Origin: Prevotellaceae bacterium
Lineage (GTDB): Bacteria; Bacteroidota; Bacteroidia; Bacteroidales; UBA932
Direction: 5' to 3'
Assembly: GCA_031288885.1 (NCBI GenBank)
Contig: JAITQP010000206.1
Span: 1-8,360, forward strand
DNA: 8,360 nt
Shown: positions 5,322 to 8,360 of the stretch, one piece after another
How positions within the stretch are numbered: position 1 is the first letter of the stretch
How the letters are laid out: every line of letters begins with the position of its first letter
The notes under the pieces: model-generated
Databases searched by the model: none
What the model was told of the DNA's origin: nothing
The model's input: the letters and a program-made list of their open reading frames with translations, nothing else
Program-made: the position numbers and the translations under genes

Positions 5322-7421
5322 CTACTCCTGCAGGTAGGAGCTAAACCACTTGAACATTTCGGTTTGCCACACAACAGCGTTTTGCGGTTTGGATACAAAG
5401 TGCGTTTCGTCGGGGAAAAAGAGCAGCTTGCTGGGTATCCCCTGCAGCTGCGCCGCGCTGAACGCCTGCAAGCCTTCGGAGTAGGGCACGCGGTAGTCGT
5501 GCTCCCCAACGCTTATCAGGATGGGGGTTGTCCACCGGTGCACGAGCTTATGCGGCGATTTGTCGTAGGCGTTGATTAGCTTCGGCCTTTTGTCCCAGTA
5601 GGCGCCGCCTATGTCGTGGTTAACAAAAAACATTTCTTCAGTCGTGCCGTACATGCTTTCGAGGTTAAACATGCCGTTGTGCGCCGCCAGCGCCTTAAAG
5701 CGGTTGTTGTGCGTGCCCGCAAGGTAGTACACCGAGTACCCGCCGTAGCTGGCTCCCAGCGCGCCCAGCTTGGTAGCATCTACGTACTTTTCGGTTTTGA
5801 GCGCGTCGATGGCGGAGTAGTAGTCCTGAATATTTTGCCCTGCATAGTCGCCCGAAATTTGCGTCAGCCACGCCTTGCCGAACGTCGGCACGCCGCGCCG
5901 GTTGGGGGCAACGATGATGTACCCCTGCGCTGCCATGAGCTGCAGGTTCCACCTTAAGCTCCAAAACTGGCTCACGGCGTCCTGCGGCCCCCCCTGACAG
6001 TAAAGCAGGGCGGGGTATTTTTTTTCGGGGTCAAAGTTGGGCGGGAAGATAACCCACGTGAGCATTTGCTTCCAGTCGGTAGTTTTTATCCACCGCTCCT
6101 CCACCCTGCCAAGCGTCAGGTAGTCGTAGATATGCTGGTTGGTTGCCGTAATCTGCGCGCTGCTGCTGTCGGCAGCGTTAATGCGGAACAGCTCCGGCGC
6201 CATGCTCATGCTCATGCGCCGTCCCACGAGGGCGCCGCCCCGCGCCGTTACGTCGGTGTAGTCGTGCGCTCCGCGCGTGAGCTGCGTAAGCGCTCCCTGC
6301 TCCACGTCGGCCTGATACACCTGATACGTAGCGTTAACGCCGCTCACAAAGTACAGCGTGTGGTTGTTGCCCCAGCAAAAGGTGGTGGCGCTCTCTTCGA
6401 TAGTTTTTGTTGCCTCCGCTACAAGTCCGGTTTCCAGCTCCATCACCATGAGGCGATTTTTGTCGCTTTCGTAGCCGGCGGTTTCCATGCTCAGCCACGC
6501 CAGCCGCAGCCCGTCGGGCGACACGAGGGGGTGGCGGTCGTAGCCTTGGTTGGCGGCGGTGAGGTTGGTGGTTGCGCCGGTTTCTGTGTTGTAGCAGTAG
6601 ATATCGGAGTTGGTGCTCAGGGCGTACTCTTTTCCCCTCATTTTTTTGCTGGCGTAGTAAATGTTGCGCCCTTCGGCGTCCCAGCACACATCGCTGATGC
6701 TGAAGCCGGACGCCATGGGGGTATCCCACGCCTCGCCCTCGTTAATATCCTTTTCGCCCACCAGCGCGCCGTAGGAAAATCCCGACACAAAAACGTGGCG
6801 GTACGCGCCGTCGTCCCACGCATTCCAGTGGCGGTACATGAGGTCGTCAATAATGCGGACGTTGGCGTTGGGCAGCTGCGGGTAGCGCTCGGCAAGGGTT
6901 TTGCTCACCTGAACTTTTTTGACGTACAGCACCATGTTGTCCTTAGGCGAAAATTCAAACGCCTCAACGCCGCCCTTTACGTCGCTCAGCTGCTTTAGCG
7001 CGTGCGCCTCATCCGCCATGCTCACCTCCCAGATTTGCTCCGTGCCGCTCCGGTCGGAAATAAAGCGGATAGCCTTACCGTCTGCGCTCCAGCGCGGGTT
7101 GCTCTCCGAGCCCTGCTCGTTGGTGAGCTTTACGGGGCTGGCCTCGCCGGTTGACGGTACGAGGTAGAGGTTGGTTACGCCCTTGTTGTCCGGCAGGCTG
7201 TAGCGCCGCACACAGTACACCACCTGCTGGCCGTCGGGCGAGAGCTGCGGGTCGCTTACCTGCCCAAACTTCCACAAAATTTCGGGGGTTAGCACGCCGA
7301 GCCTTTTTTCCTCCGGCGTGAGCTGGTTGTCAATTTGTAAACCGCCGTTGGGCGCCGTATCGCCGCACGCCGAGAACGCCGCTAACGACATAGCGGCACA
7401 GTAAAGTTTAATACGCTGCAT
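5322..7421 (-). CDS. dpp5: Dipeptidyl peptidase 5-like S9 serine peptidase, predicted lipoprotein
   Basis: The 699-residue protein joins an N-terminal beta-propeller (about 45-430; repeated SPDG/W-ADG blades) to a C-terminal alpha/beta-hydrolase domain (about 440-699). The catalytic triad is visible: Ser558 in GASYGG, Asp642 in GEHDYRVP, and His674 in PDETHF. Long stretches agree with what I recall of P. gingivalis DPP5, for example DLMYRHW, LSTNSDIY, LLYCQGGPQ, SQFW and APNRRGVP. DPP5 removes dipeptides from peptide N-termini with alanine or hydrophobic residues at P1, feeding amino-acid fermentation. The N-terminus (K5, hydrophobic core, LAAFSAC with Cys19) is a lipoprotein signal, so the enzyme is likely tethered in the periplasm or to the outer membrane. 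Its start lies 38 bp below the stop of the small membrane protein gene, with no promoter match between them, so the two are probably co-transcribed. Confidence 0.9.
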   Translation of the reverse strand: MQRIKLYCAAMSLAAFSACGDTAPNGGLQIDNQLTPEEKRLGVLTPEILWKFGQVSDPQLSPDGQQVVYCVRRYSLPDNKGVTNLYLVPSTGEASPVKLTNEQGSESNPRWSADGKAIRFISDRSGTEQIWEVSMADEAHALKQLSDVKGGVEAFEFSPKDNMVLYVKKVQVSKTLAERYPQLPNANVRIIDDLMYRHWNAWDDGAYRHVFVSGFSYGALVGEKDINEGEAWDTPMASGFSISDVCWDAEGRNIYYASKKMRGKEYALSTNSDIYCYNTETGATTNLTAANQGYDRHPLVSPDGLRLAWLSMETAGYESDKNRLMVMELETGLVAEATKTIEESATTFCWGNNHTLYFVSGVNATYQVYQADVEQGALTQLTRGAHDYTDVTARGGALVGRRMSMSMAPELFRINAADSSSAQITATNQHIYDYLTLGRVEERWIKTTDWKQMLTWVIFPPNFDPEKKYPALLYCQGGPQDAVSQFWSLRWNLQLMAAQGYIIVAPNRRGVPTFGKAWLTQISGDYAGQNIQDYYSAIDALKTEKYVDATKLGALGASYGGYSVYYLAGTHNNRFKALAAHNGMFNLESMYGTTEEMFFVNHDIGGAYWDKRPKLINAYDKSPHKLVHRWTTPILISVGEHDYRVPYSEGLQAFSAAQLQGIPSKLLFFPDETHFVSKPQNAVVWQTEMFKWFSSYLQE

Positions 7422-7459
7422 ACTCTAATTGTTGAATTTGTCATTTAATAAGGAGCTTA

Positions 7460-7816
7460 CTACACCTGTGTAAAGCTGTTAAAGTTGTTGATAATGCTGG
7501 CGGGATCGGAGAAGAACGCCGCGCCAAAAACAGCTATCAAAATGATTATCAAAATAACGTAAAGGATGGATGGTATCAAGCCTATCCACGCGCAAATTTT
7601 CCCTGCGTTCAGGTTGCTGAAGGAGCTTTCCGTATATCTGCCGGGGTTGGCGATGTACAGCTTGGTAGAAGAGCGCGCCACAATCAGCGCAACGATAGCG
7701 CATACGAGGCCGGGTATGCCGTAGCAAATGCACGACACGATGGAAAGAATGCCCAAAACAAGCACCAAGGTTGCGTTGGGAAGCGCTGTCTGTGCGTCGT
7801 AAAATTTTTGTTCCAT
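7460..7816 (-). CDS. Small multi-pass membrane protein, CCC-motif/DUF4190-like
   Basis: The 118-residue protein begins MEQKFYDAQTALPNATLVLVLGILSIV and runs through SCICYGIPGLVCAIVALIVA (28-47). Next comes a polar stretch with LYIANPGRYTESSFSNLNAG (53-72), and then a second hydrophobic region (about 73-101) leading to a polar tail. The pattern PNA--VLVLGI-SIV-C-CYGIPGL, then Y--NP--Y, then SNLNAG-ICA-IGL is that of the Bacteroidota CCC-motif membrane proteins, related to DUF4190. Here the cysteine cluster is C-I-C rather than C-C-C. Function in this family is unknown. Three membrane helices are likely: about 15-31, 33-48 and 73-98. The start at 7816 gives the family N-terminus; no Shine-Dalgarno sequence is visible. 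It precedes dpp5 by 38 bp on the same strand. Confidence 0.78.
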   Translation of the reverse strand: MEQKFYDAQTALPNATLVLVLGILSIVSCICYGIPGLVCAIVALIVARSSTKLYIANPGRYTESSFSNLNAGKICAWIGLIPSILYVILIIILIAVFGAAFFSDPASIINNFNSFTQV

Positions 7817-7864
7817 AATCGTAAGTATTTTGTAAATAGATATTAGTTAGAATGTTACACAAAT

Positions 7865-7872
7865 CCCCCCCC
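7865..7872 (+). repeat. Run of eight cytosines in the leader of the small membrane protein gene
   Basis: Eight C in a row (eight G on the transcribed minus strand) lie about 50 bp upstream of the ATG at 7816 and below the predicted -7 element, so within the 5' leader. Homopolymers of this length can slip, but this one is short. Confidence 0.85.
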
Positions 7873-7892
7873 GCCTCTTTCTCCGCGCCGCA

Positions 7893-7900
7893 CAAAGGTA
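7893..7900 (-). promoter_or_regulatory. Predicted -7 element for the small membrane protein/dpp5 unit
   Basis: TACCTTTG on the minus strand (plus-strand CAAAGGTA) matches TAnnTTTG exactly. No TTTG is seen 19-21 bp upstream, so the -33 part is weak. The predicted transcript would start near 7886 with a leader of about 70 nt. The element is one arm of a 10-bp perfect inverted repeat whose other arm is the tRNA promoter -7 element. Confidence 0.55.
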
Positions 7901-7924
7901 GTAAAAAAGTTGACATATCCGAAT

Positions 7925-7955
7925 TTTGCAGTTTCAAAAAAACTCACTACCTTTG
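7925..7955 (+). promoter_or_regulatory. Strong predicted promoter of tRNA-Leu
   Basis: TTTG at 7925-7928, a 19-bp spacer and TACCTTTG at 7948-7955 match the Bacteroidota consensus TTTG-N19-21-TAnnTTTG at every fixed position. The start of transcription would be near 7961, giving a leader of about 14 nt before the mature tRNA. Confidence 0.8.
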
Positions 7956-7974
7956 CGCCCACTGTTTCATTAAA

Positions 7975-8058
7975 GCCCGGGTGGCGGAATTGGTAGACGC
8001 GCTGGTCTCAAACACCAGTGGTAGCAATATCGTGCCGGTTCGATCCCGGCCTCGGGTA
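7975..8058 (+). tRNA. tRNA-Leu, anticodon CAA
   Basis: The 84-nt class II cloverleaf can be folded by eye. The acceptor stem pairs GCCCGGG with CTCGGGT (two G-U pairs), with A as discriminator at 8058. The D arm contains AATTGGTAGACGC. The anticodon stem is CTGGT/ACCAG around the loop CTCAAAC, so the anticodon is CAA, reading UUG. A long variable arm follows (about 8020-8034), then the T arm GCCGG-TTCGATC-CCGGC. The long variable arm and A73 are hallmarks of tRNA-Leu. The 3' CCA is not encoded and would be added enzymatically. It stands alone between its own promoter and a terminator. Confidence 0.96.
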
Positions 8059-8069
8059 CGCTTCAGAGC

Positions 8070-8108
8070 AAAAGCCTAATTGATAGTTAAGTCAATTAGG
8101 CTTTTTTG
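8070..8108. terminator. Rho-independent terminator after tRNA-Leu, probably bidirectional
   Basis: AAAAGCCTAATTGA (8070-8083) pairs perfectly with TCAATTAGGCTTTT (8092-8105) around an 8-nt loop, and the T run extends to 8107. The A run on the left side gives a U run on the minus strand as well. It can therefore end both the tRNA transcript and the convergent transporter transcript, whose stop codon lies 90 bp away. The gap 8109-8198 holds nothing else that I recognise. Confidence 0.9.
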
Positions 8109-8198
8109 TTTGAAGAAATAAACTTCGTGCTGGCCGCTTCCACCAAAATTCCTCACGACACATAGAAATCTATTGTCTTTATATAACTCCTAATTCAC

Positions 8199-8360
8199 TT
8201 ACGTTGCTATCAGTATGAGCAGCTGCGCCGAGAGTACCCTGAGAAACATGGTGAGCGGATATACGGTTGCATACCCCACCGATGGGAGGTCATTTCCCGC
8301 CGCGTCGTTCGCGTAGGCAAGCGCGGGCGGGTCTGTCATGGCGCCGGCAATCACGCCGCT
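8199..8360 (-). CDS. YidE/YbjL/AspT-family transporter, C-terminal end only
   Basis: The minus strand is open from the right edge (8360) to TAA at 8199-8201, giving 53 residues. The sequence starts [19 protein letters not shown] and ends [23 protein letters not shown]. The G--AG--TDPPALA-A motif followed by [13 protein letters not shown] is the final membrane unit of the duplicated YidE/YbjL/AspT antiporter domain. Members are inner-membrane proteins of about 550 residues, often with two central RCK/TrkA-C domains. AspT exchanges aspartate for alanine, while YidE/YbjL substrates are unknown. The start, the RCK domains and most membrane helices lie beyond the window. It is convergent with tRNA-Leu and probably uses the shared hairpin as its terminator. 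Confidence 0.85.
   Translation of the reverse strand, partial: SGVIAGAMTDPPALAYANDAAGNDLPSVGYATVYPLTMFLRVLSAQLLILIAT

Larger units (their letters stand above)
7893..7955. repeat. 10-bp perfect inverted repeat whose arms are divergent -7 elements
   Basis: CAAAGGTAGT at 7893-7902 and ACTACCTTTG at 7946-7955 are exact reverse complements separated by 43 bp. Each arm contains a TACCTTTG promoter element pointing outwards. The symmetry may reflect nothing more than two good promoters back to back, or it may bind a symmetric regulator. Confidence 0.7.

Noticed and set aside
6066..6998. Long open frame on the plus strand opposite dpp5
   Set aside because: It is antisense to a clear S9 peptidase, is rich in V, A, R and G as expected of a shadow frame in GC-rich DNA, and shows no recognisable domain.
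7975..8058. tRNA-Leu as an integration site for a mobile element
   Set aside because: No integrase gene and no repeat of the tRNA 3' end is seen in the window; the tRNA has its own promoter and terminator and looks undisturbed.
1..8360. CRISPR array, toxin-antitoxin pair, retron or other complete novel system
   Set aside because: No regularly spaced repeats, no paired small ORFs with known folds and no reverse transcriptase motifs were found; the truncated DUF4062 gene is the only conflict-related hint.

Overview
The window looks like a chromosomal segment from a member of the Bacteroidota. This rests on several signs: promoter-like elements of the TTTG-N19/20-TAnnTTTG type in front of three transcription units, no convincing Shine-Dalgarno sequences, a CCC-motif-type small membrane protein, a very close relative of the dipeptidyl peptidase 5 known from Porphyromonas gingivalis, and a fused gamma/alpha 2-oxoglutarate:ferredoxin oxidoreductase subunit. 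An anaerobic or microaerophilic Bacteroidales-like organism fits best, but the genus cannot be read from the sequence.

Layout. Positions 1-1505 are AT-rich (about 40% GC by eye) and look like an accessory patch. On the minus strand, in order of transcription, it holds a fucosyltransferase-fold glycosyltransferase (387-1412), a short coding-like stretch that seems broken by a one-base frameshift (about 186-386), and the first 69 codons of a DUF4062 protein (1-207) that runs off the window. Positions 1506-5304 are GC-rich core metabolism. korA (minus, 1506-3347) and mqnA (plus, 3554-4294) diverge from a shared 206-bp promoter region, and mqnA is followed by corA (plus, 4342-5304). corA converges on dpp5 (minus, 5322-7421), with only 17 bp between the stop codons. 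dpp5 probably shares a transcript with a small CCC-motif-like membrane protein gene (minus, 7460-7816). A 158-bp region at 7817-7974 carries back-to-back promoter elements that serve this pair and a tRNA-Leu(CAA) gene (plus, 7975-8058). A strong hairpin terminator follows at 8070-8108. The last 162 bp encode the C-terminus of a YidE/YbjL/AspT-type transporter on the minus strand. No stretch over 300 bp lacks a gene.

How the genes fit together. KorA would work in ferredoxin-linked 2-oxoglutarate/succinyl-CoA interconversion, but its beta-subunit gene is not in the usual next position; the AT-rich patch is there instead. MqnA points to menaquinone synthesis by the futalosine route. CorA (Mg2+), the peptidase and the transporter are ordinary housekeeping or envelope functions. 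I see no complete new multi-gene system. The part most worth following is the left edge, where a truncated DUF4062 gene, a broken reading frame and an orphan glycosyltransferase lie next to korA.
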